DNA of 64,000 nucleotides from Shewanella electrodiphila (GCF_023283985.1 NZ_JAKIKU010000001.1:620001-684000), one strand, 5' to 3'; numbered from the stretch's first letter, positions 43,396 to 53,743 are shown. Numbers and translations are program-made. Notes: generated by a model not told the origin, from the sequence alone.

Positions 43396-44715
43396 TTATT
43401 GTGTAATTGCAGCGTGCACTTTCTCAACTTGTTCATTGTCTAACTTGTACCATTTCATGACGATAGCCACGATAATTGATCCCACTGCAGGGTAGATAGT
43501 AAATGAAATCAAAATCCCTTGTTGAGTTGCTTGGGTTTGTTCAACATCAGCTTGGTAACCATATAATGCCAGCAACCAACCAGCGGCTGCACCACCAATC
43601 GCAACACCTAACTTGATAAAGAAAATAACTGAAGAATAAATCATTCCGGTAATTCTTACGCCAGTCTTAAACTGACCGTAGTCAACTACGTCTGCCATTT
43701 TCGCCCATAGTAGTGGGGTGCCCATATTAAACGTAAAGCCCCACACTATAAATAGTGCAAATGCGAGTTCAACTTGGTCGCCTGAGACAAAATAGGCCGC
43801 AATACACAGAGCAGCAGCAATGAATTGAATGGTGATATAAGCTTTGACCTTACAGACTCGTTTAGCTAAAGGCTCAGCTAAAATACAGCCAAATATATTA
43901 CCAATCATACCAAGAGTAATGAATAAAGTGATTGAGTCTGGCATATGCAAATAATACTTAACGTAATAGATTGCTAAGCTGGTTTTAAGCACCATGCCTG
44001 ATAACAGCCATATAGCGGCTATAGATAGAATACGCCACTGATCGTTTTGCCACAGTAACTTGAAATCTCTTTTAAAGCTTAAGTTTTGATCTTTCGGCGG
44101 GTGTAAGCGCTCTTTTGTGCCAAGAAAACACAGAATAAACATCACCACGCCCAATGCGCTCATTGCTGCAATGGTCAGTTGATAACCTTTAGCTTGATCG
44201 CCTTGGCCGAAATATTCAACTAAAGGTAATGTTAATCCTGACACCATTAAACCGCCAATCATGGCAAACACAAAGCGGTAAGACTGTACTGAAACTCGCT
44301 CTTTGGGATCGGCTGTTAATACACCACCTAATGCACAATAAGGAATGTTGATCGCGGTATAGACCATCATTAATGCTGTATAGGTGACAAAGGCGTAAAT
44401 CATTTTGCCTTCTTCAGCTAAGTCAGGTGTCGTAAATGCTAAAACACTAATTAAGCCAAAAGGCAGAGCAAACCACATAAGGTAAGGACGGAATTTACCC
44501 CATTTGGTTTCTGTTCTATCAGTGAGTGCGCCCATTAAGGGGTCGGTTATTGCATCGATAAAACGAACAGCCAGAAACATTGTGCCGACAAATGCAGGTG
44601 AAATACCAAATATGTCAGTATAAAAAAACGTAAGAAATAACATCACCGTTTGGAAAACGATATTACTGGCTGTATCACCTAATCCATAGGCTATCTTCTC
44701 TTTAACGCTAATCAT
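43396..44715 (-). CDS. GPH-family (MelB-type) sugar:cation symporter
   Basis: This 439-aa protein has twelve hydrophobic segments. It carries the GPH signatures EKIAYGLGDTASNIVFQ (about 5-21), RFIDAITDPLMGALTDRTETKWGKFRPYLMW (about 51-81) with the conserved D-x-x-T-D-P-x-x-G cation-site pattern, and later GMIGNIFGCILAEPLAKR. It imports a glycoside across the inner membrane. The GH1 gene 64 bp upstream on the same strand suggests cellobiose, gentiobiose or laminaribiose, which the GH1 enzyme would split. GAGG precedes the ATG. Confidence 0.92.
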   Translation of the reverse strand: MISVKEKIAYGLGDTASNIVFQTVMLFLTFFYTDIFGISPAFVGTMFLAVRFIDAITDPLMGALTDRTETKWGKFRPYLMWFALPFGLISVLAFTTPDLAEEGKMIYAFVTYTALMMVYTAINIPYCALGGVLTADPKERVSVQSYRFVFAMIGGLMVSGLTLPLVEYFGQGDQAKGYQLTIAAMSALGVVMFILCFLGTKERLHPPKDQNLSFKRDFKLLWQNDQWRILSIAAIWLLSGMVLKTSLAIYYVKYYLHMPDSITLFITLGMIGNIFGCILAEPLAKRVCKVKAYITIQFIAAALCIAAYFVSGDQVELAFALFIVWGFTFNMGTPLLWAKMADVVDYGQFKTGVRITGMIYSSVIFFIKLGVAIGGAAAGWLLALYGYQADVEQTQATQQGILISFTIYPAVGSIIVAIVMKWYKLDNEQVEKVHAAITQ

Positions 44716-44779
44716 GCAAACCTCTTTCGGGTTATTATTTTTCTAATGTAGGGTGTTGGGCATTATTTTTATTTTGCTA

Positions 44780-46114
44780 TTATTCAGCTCTTTGGCTGAT
44801 AAAGTCGCGGTAGGCAAGACCACTGTGTTTTATTGTTCGTTTTTGTGTTTGGTAATCAACATACACTATCCCAAAGCGTTTTAAATAGCCCTCTGCCCAT
44901 TCAAAATTATCCATTAAGCTCCATGCAAAATAACCATCGATTTTAACGCCTTGCTCAATAGCATCATTAACCGCATTTAAATGCGCTTGGTAATATTCAA
45001 GTCTGTCTAAATCATTTACCGCGTCATCAACAATTTTATCATCCATAGCTGCGCCATTTTCAGTGATGTAAATTGGCGGTAATGTATAGGTGTTATGTAA
45101 GCTAGTTAATAAGTCGGTGAAGGCAGCAGGGTAAATTTCCCAACCGATATCAGTTTTAGGGGCATCTTTCATATCAATTTGTTCAAACTGGTTTTCACTG
45201 CAAGCTTGATACACGGCTCGGGTATAAAAGTTAATTCCTAAAAAGTCGATTGGTTGACTAATAATGTCCATGTCCCCAGGTTCAATATCTGGTTTGTCAC
45301 CGTCATCAAAATCATTAATTATTTCAGGATATTTACCATTCATTATTGGTTTTATATACCACTGATTAAAGTAGTCATCAGCAATTTGGCTGGCTTTGAT
45401 ATCAGCTGGCTTGTCAGAATAAGGGTAACAAGGAGTGAAGTTAAGCACGATACCGTTTAATGCGTTTGGGCAGTTCTTTTGAATCACTTGCATGGCAAGA
45501 CCGTGAGCAAGCAATAAGTGGTGCGCAGATTTACGACCATAGGCTTTTGTTGCAAGGCCTGGTGCATGAATACCAATCTCATAGCCTAAATAAGAGCTAC
45601 AAAAAGGTTCATTTAATGTGGCGTAAGAATGTACGCGATCACCAAGTGCTTGAGTGATTTTATCGGCGTAGTCTTGGAAGAGGTAGGCAGTCTTTCTATT
45701 TAACCAACCACCTTGATCTTCAATATGTTGTGGTAGATCCCAATGATAAAGCGTGGCATATACCTTTATCCCTCGGGCGATAAGATTATCCATCAAGTTA
45801 GTATAAAAGCTCACACCTTCTTGATTGAGGCTACCATCTTGATTAATCACACGCCCCCAAGAAATAGATAATCGATAAGCATCAACTCCCAAAGATTCAA
45901 TCAGCTCAACATCATCTTTCCATAATGCCACATGCTCGCAAGCTTGTTTGCCGTCAGAACCGTCACGGATTTTGTCTGGTGTTGCGCAGAAGGTATCCCA
46001 GATACAAGGTAAGCGAGAATCAGCCGCTCCTTCAATTTGAAAAGAGGCGGTTGCAACACCAAAAGTAAATTCTTTTGAGTGCATTTTAGAATCTGATGGT
46101 AATGATATTTTCAT
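44780..46114 (-). CDS. GH1 family beta-glucosidase
   Basis: This 444-aa protein, of typical GH1 length and without signal peptide, is cytoplasmic. It has FTFGVATASFQIEGA (16-30), the acid/base Glu169 in YATLNEPF, and the nucleophile Glu352 in IYITENGA. Near the end W-S-L-M-D-N-F-E-W-A-E-G-Y supplies the glycone-binding residues. It hydrolyses beta-linked gluco-disaccharides imported by the GPH transporter encoded next. The first ATG is used by default; an ATG ten codons later is also possible. A LacI-type palindrome lies about 140 bp upstream, in the divergent region with the GluP-like gene. Confidence 0.93.
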   Translation of the reverse strand: MKISLPSDSKMHSKEFTFGVATASFQIEGAADSRLPCIWDTFCATPDKIRDGSDGKQACEHVALWKDDVELIESLGVDAYRLSISWGRVINQDGSLNQEGVSFYTNLMDNLIARGIKVYATLYHWDLPQHIEDQGGWLNRKTAYLFQDYADKITQALGDRVHSYATLNEPFCSSYLGYEIGIHAPGLATKAYGRKSAHHLLLAHGLAMQVIQKNCPNALNGIVLNFTPCYPYSDKPADIKASQIADDYFNQWYIKPIMNGKYPEIINDFDDGDKPDIEPGDMDIISQPIDFLGINFYTRAVYQACSENQFEQIDMKDAPKTDIGWEIYPAAFTDLLTSLHNTYTLPPIYITENGAAMDDKIVDDAVNDLDRLEYYQAHLNAVNDAIEQGVKIDGYFAWSLMDNFEWAEGYLKRFGIVYVDYQTQKRTIKHSGLAYRDFISQRAE

Positions 46115-46251
46115 ATTTATTATTCACTTAATATGTTTCTGATGTAATTCTGCCTACAGCGCTTCAAAGGCCTAAACACAGGCGGTTACTGAGGTGCTGT
46201 TACAATTTTTACTGATAAAAATCGTTGACTTTCGTTATCGGTATGTTAAAA

Positions 46252-46267
46252 ATGAAAGCGCTTACAT
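46252..46267. promoter_or_regulatory. LacI-type operator in the GH1 / GluP divergent region
   Basis: ATGAAAGCGCTTACAT is a 16-bp palindrome with one mismatched pair and the same core as the receptor operator. It is 138 bp from the GH1 start and 146 bp from the GluP-like start, so it may control both. A poor relative (TACAGCGCTTCA) lies near 46155. Confidence 0.68.
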
Positions 46268-46412
46268 CGAGATTAGTGATTAATTAACCAAACGTCAATA
46301 ATTGATTTAGATAATTCTCGAAACGGCCTATCCATGTACTACCAAAGATGTAGAACAAGGGTGCTTAGATAGACTTAAACCATAAATACATAATAATTAA
46401 AGAGGAAATGTC

Positions 46413-47705
46413 ATGGCTAACGCACCGTTAAATGCAGATGCTGCAGAAATGGGGAGTGTTCATCAAACTGGGAATTTTCGGTTTGCTTTGATGGCATTAA
46501 CCTCACTATTTTTCATGTGGGGTTTTTTAACCTGTTTAAATGACATCTTAATTCCATATTTAAAAAATATGTTTGAATTAAGCTATACCCAAGCGATGTT
46601 AGTTCAGTTTTGTTTCTTTGGCGCCTATTTTATTGTATCAATTCCTGCGGGCTCTTTAGTCGGTAAAATTGGATATCAAAAAGGGATTGTTACCGGACTG
46701 GCTATTGCCTGCGCAGGTTGCTTACTCTTTTACCCGTCAGCGAGCTATGCCTCTTATTGGATGTTCTTAAGTGCTTTTTTTGTATTAGCATCGGGTATCA
46801 CCATATTACAAGTTGCCGCTAATCCTTATGTGAGTGCATTAGGCCCTGCAGAAACCGCGTCTTCAAGATTAACCATGACTCAAGCATTTAATGCGCTTGG
46901 TACCACAGTCGCGCCATTTTTTGGCAGTTACTTGATTTTAAGTAATCAACCCCATGAAGCAGCTTCTAGTGCGGCAGAGTCATCTATTGCAGCTGTACAT
47001 CAAGCTAGTACAGTGCAAGTTCCTTATTTAATGTTAGCTGGCGCCTTGTGTGTGCTAGCGATTATTTTCTTCATTTTAAAGTTACCCGTTCTTGGTATTA
47101 GCGAGCAAAAAACCAAACAACAAAAGGGCACAGGTAGTGCGTGGAAATATCCACATTTGGTATTAGGCGCTGTAGGTATCTTTGTTTATGTTGGCGCCGA
47201 AGTTGGCATAGGTAGTTTTTTAATTAACTTTTTGACTCAGCCTGACATTGGTGGATTTACTGAATCGCAAGCTGCTAAGTACATTGCTTATTATTTTGGT
47301 GGTGCAATGGTTGGTCGCTTTATTGGTGCTTTGGTGATGCAAAAAATAGCTGCAGGCAAAGTGCTAGCATTTAACGCTACCTGCGCAGTTTTATTAGTGG
47401 CAGTAGCGATGTTATCTGAAGGCACAACAGCAATGTGGGCATTGCTATTGGTTGGACTATGCAATTCTATTATGTTCCCAACGATCTTTAGCTTAGCGTT
47501 AACAGATTTAAAGCAGCATACCAGTCAAGGTTCTGGTGTCTTGTGTTTAGCGATTGTTGGTGGTGCGATTGTCCCATTATTGCAAGGCATGCTAGCTGAT
47601 ACCTTTGGCATTCAATTGGCGTTTGTTTTACCGCTAGTGTGTTACGCCTTTATTGCTTATTACGGTTTAGTGGGCAGTAAAGCTAAACGCCCAGAAGCTG
47701 CGTAA
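46413..47705 (+). CDS. FucP/GluP-like glucose/galactose MFS transporter
   Basis: This 430-aa, twelve-span protein has the FGHS-family signatures [20 protein letters not shown] (about 34-53), [21 protein letters not shown], and [31 protein letters not shown] (about 134-164). Members import glucose or galactose with protons. GAGGAAAT precedes the ATG. It is transcribed with the ExoP-like GH3 lipoprotein gene 79 bp downstream, so it probably takes up glucose released in the periplasm. It is divergent from the GH1 gene and shares the LacI-type operator region. Confidence 0.93.
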   Translation: MANAPLNADAAEMGSVHQTGNFRFALMALTSLFFMWGFLTCLNDILIPYLKNMFELSYTQAMLVQFCFFGAYFIVSIPAGSLVGKIGYQKGIVTGLAIACAGCLLFYPSASYASYWMFLSAFFVLASGITILQVAANPYVSALGPAETASSRLTMTQAFNALGTTVAPFFGSYLILSNQPHEAASSAAESSIAAVHQASTVQVPYLMLAGALCVLAIIFFILKLPVLGISEQKTKQQKGTGSAWKYPHLVLGAVGIFVYVGAEVGIGSFLINFLTQPDIGGFTESQAAKYIAYYFGGAMVGRFIGALVMQKIAAGKVLAFNATCAVLLVAVAMLSEGTTAMWALLLVGLCNSIMFPTIFSLALTDLKQHTSQGSGVLCLAIVGGAIVPLLQGMLADTFGIQLAFVLPLVCYAFIAYYGLVGSKAKRPEAA

Positions 47706-47784
47706 TATTCGACTGAAACGCTAAATGATGAAACATTTAAAAACAAATATAGAATTTATGACAAGAATACATAAGGCAAATTTT

Positions 47785-50415
47785 ATGAAAAAGGCAAATA
47801 AGGTTATCGCAAGGAAGCAATTAGCATTGCCACTGCAAGTATTAACCGTATTGATGGGGCTATCGGCTTGTTCAGGTGAAAACAAGGATGTGCCAATGGC
47901 ATCTGTTAAAGCGGATAAACAGCCTGTGGTTGAAGTAGAAATTGCAGCCAAAACCACTGACGTAGCGACAGTAAATAATATTGATATTTGGCCAAAGCTT
48001 GCGATTCCATTAGCGAAAGATGCTGAACTTGAACAGCGCATTTCATCGTTAATGGAAAAAATGACCTTAGAGCAAAAAATTGCTCAGATGATCCAGCCTG
48101 AAATCCGTGATATCACCGTTGAAGATATGCGTAAGTATGGATTTGGTTCTTATTTGAATGGCGGCGGAGCTTATCCAAATGATGATAAACACGCAACACC
48201 TGCGGACTGGATTAAGTTAGCTGAAGATATGTACCAAGCATCTATGGACGACAGCGTTGATGGTATCGCTATTCCAACAATGTGGGGAACCGATGCGGTT
48301 CATGGTCATAACAATGTCATTGGTGCTACCTTGTTTCCCCATAACATTGGTTTGGGTGCGGCGAATAATCCAGACTTGATCCGTGATATTGCTGCCATTA
48401 CAGCCAAAGAAGTAATGGTAACAGGTATTGATTGGGTGTTTGCTCCAACGGTTGCGGTTGTAAGGGATGATCGCTGGGGAAGAACCTATGAAGGTTACTC
48501 AGAAGATCCACGCATTGTTAAAGCTTACTCGCACTCGATTGTTGAAGGTTTGCAGGGAAAAGTCGGTGATGACTTTTTATCTGACCAACATGTCATTTCA
48601 ACGGTAAAACATTTCTTGGGTGATGGTGGAACAGAAAAGGGTATTGATCAGGGGCAAAACCTAGACTCAGAGCAAGACTTATTTGATATCCATGCTCAGG
48701 GTTATGTTGGCGGTTTAACTGCTGGCGCGCAAACCGTCATGGCGTCATTTAATAGCTGGCAAGGTAAAAAAATCCACGGCGAAAAATACCTACTTAATGA
48801 TGTATTAAAAGACAAAATGGGTTTTGATGGTTTTGTGGTAGGTGACTGGAACGGTCATGGCCAAGTTGACGGCTGTACTAATGAATCATGTGCTCAAGCT
48901 GCCAATGCAGGCCTAGATGTATTCATGGTGCCAACCAGTGCTTGGAAACCTCTTTACGAAAACACTATTGCCCAAGTTAAAGATGGCGAAATTAGTCAAG
49001 CACGTGTTGATGATGCTGTAAGACGTATTCTTAGAGTTAAATTCAGAGCTGGTTTATTTGAAAAGCCAAGTCCTGCTAATCGCGCTATTTCAGGCAAAAC
49101 AGAATTAATTGGTGCTAAAGCGCATCGAGATGTCGCAAGACAAGCGGTGCGTGAGTCACTAGTACTGCTTAAAAATAACGCTAACATTTTACCATTAGCG
49201 CCAAATTCCAAAGTTTTAGTGGCGGGTGATGCAGCCGATAATATCGGTAAGCAATCTGGTGGTTGGAGTATTACTTGGCAGGGTACTGATAACTTAAATG
49301 AAGATTTCCCAGGTGCAACTTCGATTTTTGCGGGTATTGAGCAAACTGTGGATGCTGCGGGTGGTCAAGCTTGGTTAAGTGTTGATGGTCAATTTGACGC
49401 AACAAACAAACCTGATGTGGCAATTGTGGTATTTGGTGAAGAGCCGTATGCAGAAGGTAATGGCGACATTGATAACCTTGAATACCAACGTGGAGATAAG
49501 CGTGATTTAGCTTTACTGCAATCATTAAAATCTCAGGGTATTCCTGTGGTTTCAGTATTTATCAGTGGCCGTCCTATGTGGGTTAACCCTGAATTAAACG
49601 CATCAGACGCCTTTGTCGCTGCTTGGTTACCTGGCACAGAAGGTGATGGCGTAGCTCAAGTACTTTTCACTGAGATAGATGGAAAAGTCAATGCTGACTT
49701 TGTCGGTAAGCTATCTTTCTCATGGCCAACAACGCCGCAGCAAACGTCGGTTAATGTGAATGATGAAGACTACCAACCCTTATTTGCCTATGGTTATGGT
49801 CTTAAATACGGTGAAAAAAGCCAGGTGTCAGATACGCTTTCAGAAGATAACTTTGCATCTGACGCTAAGCTTGAAACGTTAGCCTTATTTGAGCGAGCTG
49901 TAAAAGCACCTTGGAAACTGATTATTGGTACAGAAACCTCAATGGAGACAGTAAGTAGCAGTATTCAAAAAAATGATGCATTGACCTTAAGAACCTTTGA
50001 TAAAGCAGTGCAAGAAGACGCAAGGTTAGTGAACTTTAACGGAACAGGCATGGGCTTTGTTGGGTTAATCAGTAACTTCCCACGTGACTTACGTGCTTAT
50101 TCAAACAGTAATGCCGCTTTATCTGTATTAATTAAAACCACCAACAAGGTTGAAAAACCGGTCATGTTAGGTGTGGCGTGCGATAGAGATTGCCGCGCAG
50201 ATGTTGATATTGCAGGAGCCTTAAATGAGTCAGTTGGAACTTGGCAAACTATTAGTGTTGATTTGAAGTGTTTTGCAAATCAGCAAGTTGAGTTTGGCAA
50301 TATCAATACACCTTTCTATATTGCGACAGAAGGTAAAGCCGAAATTAATTTCAGTGATTTACTGATTGTGCCTAATGCGGCTAATGACGCCACGATTACC
50401 TGTCCAGCGCCTTAA
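47785..50415 (+). CDS. GH3 exo-beta-glucanase lipoprotein with ExoP C-terminal domain
   Basis: This is an 876-aa protein from the ATG at 47785, chosen because AAGG lies 8 nt upstream and the signal then begins MKKANKV and ends with lipobox GLSAC; upstream ATGs in the frame lengthen the signal implausibly. The GH3 catalytic domain has RWGRTYEGYSEDP, KHFLGDGGTEKGIDQGQN and the nucleophile in GFVVGDWNGHGQ. The (alpha/beta)6 domain has SGGWSITWQG. A C-terminal module of about 160 residues (from FERAVKAPWKLIIG) resembles Exop_C of ExoP, an exo-1,3/1,4-beta-glucanase of marine Pseudoalteromonas. It releases glucose from beta-glucan chains in the periplasm or at the outer membrane. Confidence 0.93.
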   Translation: MKKANKVIARKQLALPLQVLTVLMGLSACSGENKDVPMASVKADKQPVVEVEIAAKTTDVATVNNIDIWPKLAIPLAKDAELEQRISSLMEKMTLEQKIAQMIQPEIRDITVEDMRKYGFGSYLNGGGAYPNDDKHATPADWIKLAEDMYQASMDDSVDGIAIPTMWGTDAVHGHNNVIGATLFPHNIGLGAANNPDLIRDIAAITAKEVMVTGIDWVFAPTVAVVRDDRWGRTYEGYSEDPRIVKAYSHSIVEGLQGKVGDDFLSDQHVISTVKHFLGDGGTEKGIDQGQNLDSEQDLFDIHAQGYVGGLTAGAQTVMASFNSWQGKKIHGEKYLLNDVLKDKMGFDGFVVGDWNGHGQVDGCTNESCAQAANAGLDVFMVPTSAWKPLYENTIAQVKDGEISQARVDDAVRRILRVKFRAGLFEKPSPANRAISGKTELIGAKAHRDVARQAVRESLVLLKNNANILPLAPNSKVLVAGDAADNIGKQSGGWSITWQGTDNLNEDFPGATSIFAGIEQTVDAAGGQAWLSVDGQFDATNKPDVAIVVFGEEPYAEGNGDIDNLEYQRGDKRDLALLQSLKSQGIPVVSVFISGRPMWVNPELNASDAFVAAWLPGTEGDGVAQVLFTEIDGKVNADFVGKLSFSWPTTPQQTSVNVNDEDYQPLFAYGYGLKYGEKSQVSDTLSEDNFASDAKLETLALFERAVKAPWKLIIGTETSMETVSSSIQKNDALTLRTFDKAVQEDARLVNFNGTGMGFVGLISNFPRDLRAYSNSNAALSVLIKTTNKVEKPVMLGVACDRDCRADVDIAGALNESVGTWQTISVDLKCFANQQVEFGNINTPFYIATEGKAEINFSDLLIVPNAANDATITCPAP

Positions 50416-50422
50416 TTAATCT

Positions 50423-50456
50423 TTGCCAGTTGATTGTTAAGACAATCAACTGGCAA
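50423..50456 (+). terminator. Terminator after the ExoP-like GH3 gene
   Basis: A perfect 15-bp stem (TTGCCAGTTGATTGT with ACAATCAACTGGCAA) with a 4-nt loop starts 8 bp after the stop. The T-run after it is weak. Confidence 0.7.
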
Positions 50457-50548
50457 TAACTCCTGCACTGTTGTGAACTTGCAATTAACTTTGTAAGGGA
50501 TTTTGTTGGATTTTTTTCAAGTCATTTTACTATTTCCTTGGGGGGAAA

Positions 50549-52615
50549 ATGAAAAAATTAACATCAACTTTAACCTTCACCAGTATGAGTATCGCCGCAG
50601 CATTGCTAGTTGGTTGTGGTTCAGATAGCTCAACAGAAAATGATATTACACCGGTTGATAACACCGTCGAACAGCCACAAGAAAGCCTGTGGACATTAGT
50701 TTGGAGTGATGAGTTTGACGGAACTGCGATTGATCTAGAAAAATGGAATCTTGCCCATAACTGTTATGGCGGGGGCAATGAAGAACATCAGTGTTATACC
50801 CAGCGTGATGAAAACAGCAAAGTAGCTGATGGCATGTTAGTGATAACGGCTGAGCGAGAAGATTTTAGCGGTCCAGCCGTGGCTTTAGGCGATCCTAATT
50901 ACGATGCAACCGATACATCTAAGCAGCAACCTTATACCTCGGCAAGATTAGATTCCACCCATAAAGGGGATTGGAAATACGGCCGTTTTGAGATCCGCGC
51001 CAAAATGCCTCAAGGCCAAGGAACGTGGCCTGCAATCTGGATGTTACCGACGGATTGGGTGTATGGCCCTTGGGCGGGGTCGGGCGAAATCGACATCATG
51101 GAAGCGGTGAATTTAAAAGTAGTTACCGAAGGTTCTGAGCCTGAGTCTCGTATTCACGGTACTTTGCATTATGGCAAAGCATGGCCTGGAAATGTTTATT
51201 CTGGCGCAGAATACTCACTGCCAGAAGGAGCAAACCCTGCTGACGATTTTCATGTGTACGCAGTGGAATGGGAAAAAGATGAGATCCGTTGGTACGTTGA
51301 TGAGGTACATTTTGCCACTCAAACTTCAGCAGGCTGGTATAGCCAATACACGGATGCAGATGGGAACCTTCAAAGAGCTCCAGAAGATGCGCCTTACAAT
51401 CAGCCATTTCATATGATTTTAAACCTAGCAGTTGGCGGCACGTGGGCGGCGAATGTCAATAATACTGGGGTGGATGAAAGCGTATTCCCACAGACGTTAG
51501 AAGTGGATTATGTACGAGTGTATGAATGCAGTGTTTCGCCAGAAACAGGACAAGGCTGTGCGTCTATTAGCGAAAGCGCTGAAATGGTCGAAGGCCATAC
51601 AGCACCTGAAATCACCACGCCATCGACTGATATTGGAGCTGGGCCAGAATTCATTTTATATGATGATGAGCTCAGCGAAGGGCTAAGCTTAGACAGCTAT
51701 AACCCTGATGGTTCTGTCACGCTTGCTGCTGTTGAGGTTGAAGGGCGCGGCGAAGTGCTTCAGTTAGACAAGGTTGGCGCAACGGGGAACGCGTATTTTG
51801 CATACCCTCCCACGGCTGATTTATCCCATTGGGCGACGAATGGCGTGTTAGTTTTCGATTTGAATGTCATTAGCACCGATAATGACGTGGAACTATTGGT
51901 TAAAATAGACAGTGGCTGGCCCAATGTTAGCGACACCAGCGTGGTTTTACCCGAGTTAAATACTTGGAGTGAAATTCGCTTACCTATTGCCGACCTTGTT
52001 GCCAGTGGTAATCGATTTTCACCGGGAAGCTTTGTTGATTTAGCCTCGGTAGCCAACCCTTTTGTGATAGAGCCTTTAGGCAATATGAGCCTGCAAATTG
52101 ATAATGTGCGCTATGAATATGAAGTGTCTCAATCTGATGAATTAATTGTTTATGATGATGCAGTTAAAGCGCCTTTTGAAATTGGTCATTATGCGGCAAC
52201 AGGGAGTGTTGCAATTGAACAGGTTGATGTTGGTGGTGACAATAATCTTGTGAGCCAATTTAGCTTTAATACTAATGAAGCCGTGGTGTATTTTCAAAGT
52301 GCAAATTTTCAGCAAGACGTCAGTAGCTTTAACTTTGTCGAGTTTGATTTGAATGTCACCAGCGACCCACGTGAAGTAAAAGAATTTAATATTAAAGTCG
52401 ACTGTGGTCATCCATGCAGTTCAGGCGACTTTGCGATTGATGCGCCTGAAATTGGTGTTTGGACTCACTACAAAATAGCGCTTGCAGATGTCGTAGCCAA
52501 TACAGGTTCTAGTTTAGATTTAACTCAAGTGGATACACCTTTAGTTATCTTTCCTGCATGGGGTAATCAAAGTGGTGTCGTGATGCAAGTTGATAATGTG
52601 ATGTTGACTAAATAA
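50549..52615 (+). CDS. GH16 beta-glucanase (laminarinase-type) lipoprotein with two C-terminal ExoP-like modules
   Basis: This 688-aa protein has a lipoprotein signal ending LLVGC (Cys23). The GH16 domain (about 47-330) has VWSDEFDGTAIDLEKWN, RFEIRAKMPQGQGTWPAIWM and the catalytic GEIDIMEAV: nucleophile Glu180, Asp182, acid/base Glu185. The longer EIDIME form is that of laminarinases. Two similar modules follow (about 360-525 and 530-688), each opening with LYDDELSEG or VYDDAVKAPFEIG and ending with LQIDNVRY or MQVDNVMLT. They resemble the Exop_C-like domain at the end of the GH3 protein upstream. It cuts beta-1,3- or mixed-linked glucan outside the cell. GGGGGG precedes the ATG. Confidence 0.93.
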   Translation: MKKLTSTLTFTSMSIAAALLVGCGSDSSTENDITPVDNTVEQPQESLWTLVWSDEFDGTAIDLEKWNLAHNCYGGGNEEHQCYTQRDENSKVADGMLVITAEREDFSGPAVALGDPNYDATDTSKQQPYTSARLDSTHKGDWKYGRFEIRAKMPQGQGTWPAIWMLPTDWVYGPWAGSGEIDIMEAVNLKVVTEGSEPESRIHGTLHYGKAWPGNVYSGAEYSLPEGANPADDFHVYAVEWEKDEIRWYVDEVHFATQTSAGWYSQYTDADGNLQRAPEDAPYNQPFHMILNLAVGGTWAANVNNTGVDESVFPQTLEVDYVRVYECSVSPETGQGCASISESAEMVEGHTAPEITTPSTDIGAGPEFILYDDELSEGLSLDSYNPDGSVTLAAVEVEGRGEVLQLDKVGATGNAYFAYPPTADLSHWATNGVLVFDLNVISTDNDVELLVKIDSGWPNVSDTSVVLPELNTWSEIRLPIADLVASGNRFSPGSFVDLASVANPFVIEPLGNMSLQIDNVRYEYEVSQSDELIVYDDAVKAPFEIGHYAATGSVAIEQVDVGGDNNLVSQFSFNTNEAVVYFQSANFQQDVSSFNFVEFDLNVTSDPREVKEFNIKVDCGHPCSSGDFAIDAPEIGVWTHYKIALADVVANTGSSLDLTQVDTPLVIFPAWGNQSGVVMQVDNVMLTK

Positions 52616-52638
52616 GTTTGAATACGAATGCAGTCAAG

Positions 52639-52663
52639 GCGATGAGGGTTTTAAGCTCATCGC
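52639..52663 (+). terminator. Hairpin after the GH16 gene
   Basis: GCGATGAG/CTCATCGC (8 bp, 9-nt loop) lies 23 bp after the stop. It lacks a clean T-run. Confidence 0.5.
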
Positions 52664-52897
52664 TCTTGGCTTACTATCAAGCTGGCGTTACAAATAAGTA
52701 ACAATAAAGTTTTAGCCTTGAGTGAAATCAGATTACATCACGTTAGAAATCTAGTGTGAGTGAATAAAGAAAACCCGTGGTACAAGCCATTTAATGGCAT
52801 TAATTTCAATCATGTTAAATGTCTAAGACAAACAAAATAGTTATAAATCTTTAATAAGCAAGATGGCATAATGTATGTTGATAATTTTCTGGCTTAA

Positions 52898-53743
52898 ATG
52901 TCGGTATTTTCTAAGGAATTCCCTTTGAGTAATAAAAAATTAGTACAACATACAAGCTTAACTAAAGCACAGCTCGATACCGTCATTACCATTGCCAAGC
53001 AGGCAGGTGATGCGATTATGCAAGTGTATTCAAAGCCTGACTTGCAAATTGAGCAAAAGCAAGATGACAGCCCTGTTACGGCAGCCGATATCGCCAGCCA
53101 TAATGTGATTGTCGCTGAACTTGAAAAACATTTTGTTGATATACCAGTGATGAGTGAAGAAGCTGCTGACATTGATTGGAATGTAAGAAGAAACTGGTCA
53201 ACCTATTGGTTAATTGATCCATTAGATGGCACCAAAGAATTTATTAAACGCAATGGCGAGTTTACGGTCAACATAGCGCTTATCCATAACGGCAAAGCCG
53301 TGGCGGGTGTCGTGTACGCCCCTGTATTAAATAAATGCTACTCAGGCCTCTTAGGCGAGGGTGCATGGTTAGAAAGCAACGCAAAGCAGCAAGTGTTGGA
53401 TATCAGTCAGCAACAGATTAATGATAAGCCTATTGTGGTCGGTAGCCGTTCACATATTAGCCCTGGCCTTGCTGAATACGTTGCTAATATCGGCGACCAC
53501 CAAATGCAAAGTGTGGGGAGTTCGCTGAAGTTTTGCTTAGTTGCTGAAGGCAATGCTGATGTATATCCACGTTTAGGCTTAACTAGCGAGTGGGATACCG
53601 GTGCGGCGCAAGCGGTATTAGAAAGTGCGGGTGGTCAGGTGCTTATTTACCCTGAACTCACACCGCTTGAGTACAACCAAAAAGAAAATATTTTAAATCC
53701 GTATTTTATAGCAGCATCACCAAAATGGTTTGAGCGTACATAG
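52898..53743 (+). CDS. cysQ: 3'(2'),5'-bisphosphate nucleotidase CysQ
   Basis: This 281-aa protein carries the metal-dependent phosphatase motifs of the inositol monophosphatase superfamily: SPVTAADIASH (about 54-64), VMSEEAADIDW (about 84-94), WLIDPLDGTKEFIKRNGEFTVNIAL (about 107-131) and EWDTGAAQAVLESAGG. DGTKEF is diagnostic for CysQ. The enzyme hydrolyses 3'-phosphoadenosine 5'-phosphate from sulfate assimilation. The frame opens at ATG 52898; an in-frame TTG at 52925 has AAGGAA at a better distance and may be the true start. Its place between glucan genes and mak looks coincidental. Confidence 0.92.
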   Translation: MSVFSKEFPLSNKKLVQHTSLTKAQLDTVITIAKQAGDAIMQVYSKPDLQIEQKQDDSPVTAADIASHNVIVAELEKHFVDIPVMSEEAADIDWNVRRNWSTYWLIDPLDGTKEFIKRNGEFTVNIALIHNGKAVAGVVYAPVLNKCYSGLLGEGAWLESNAKQQVLDISQQQINDKPIVVGSRSHISPGLAEYVANIGDHQMQSVGSSLKFCLVAEGNADVYPRLGLTSEWDTGAAQAVLESAGGQVLIYPELTPLEYNQKENILNPYFIAASPKWFERT

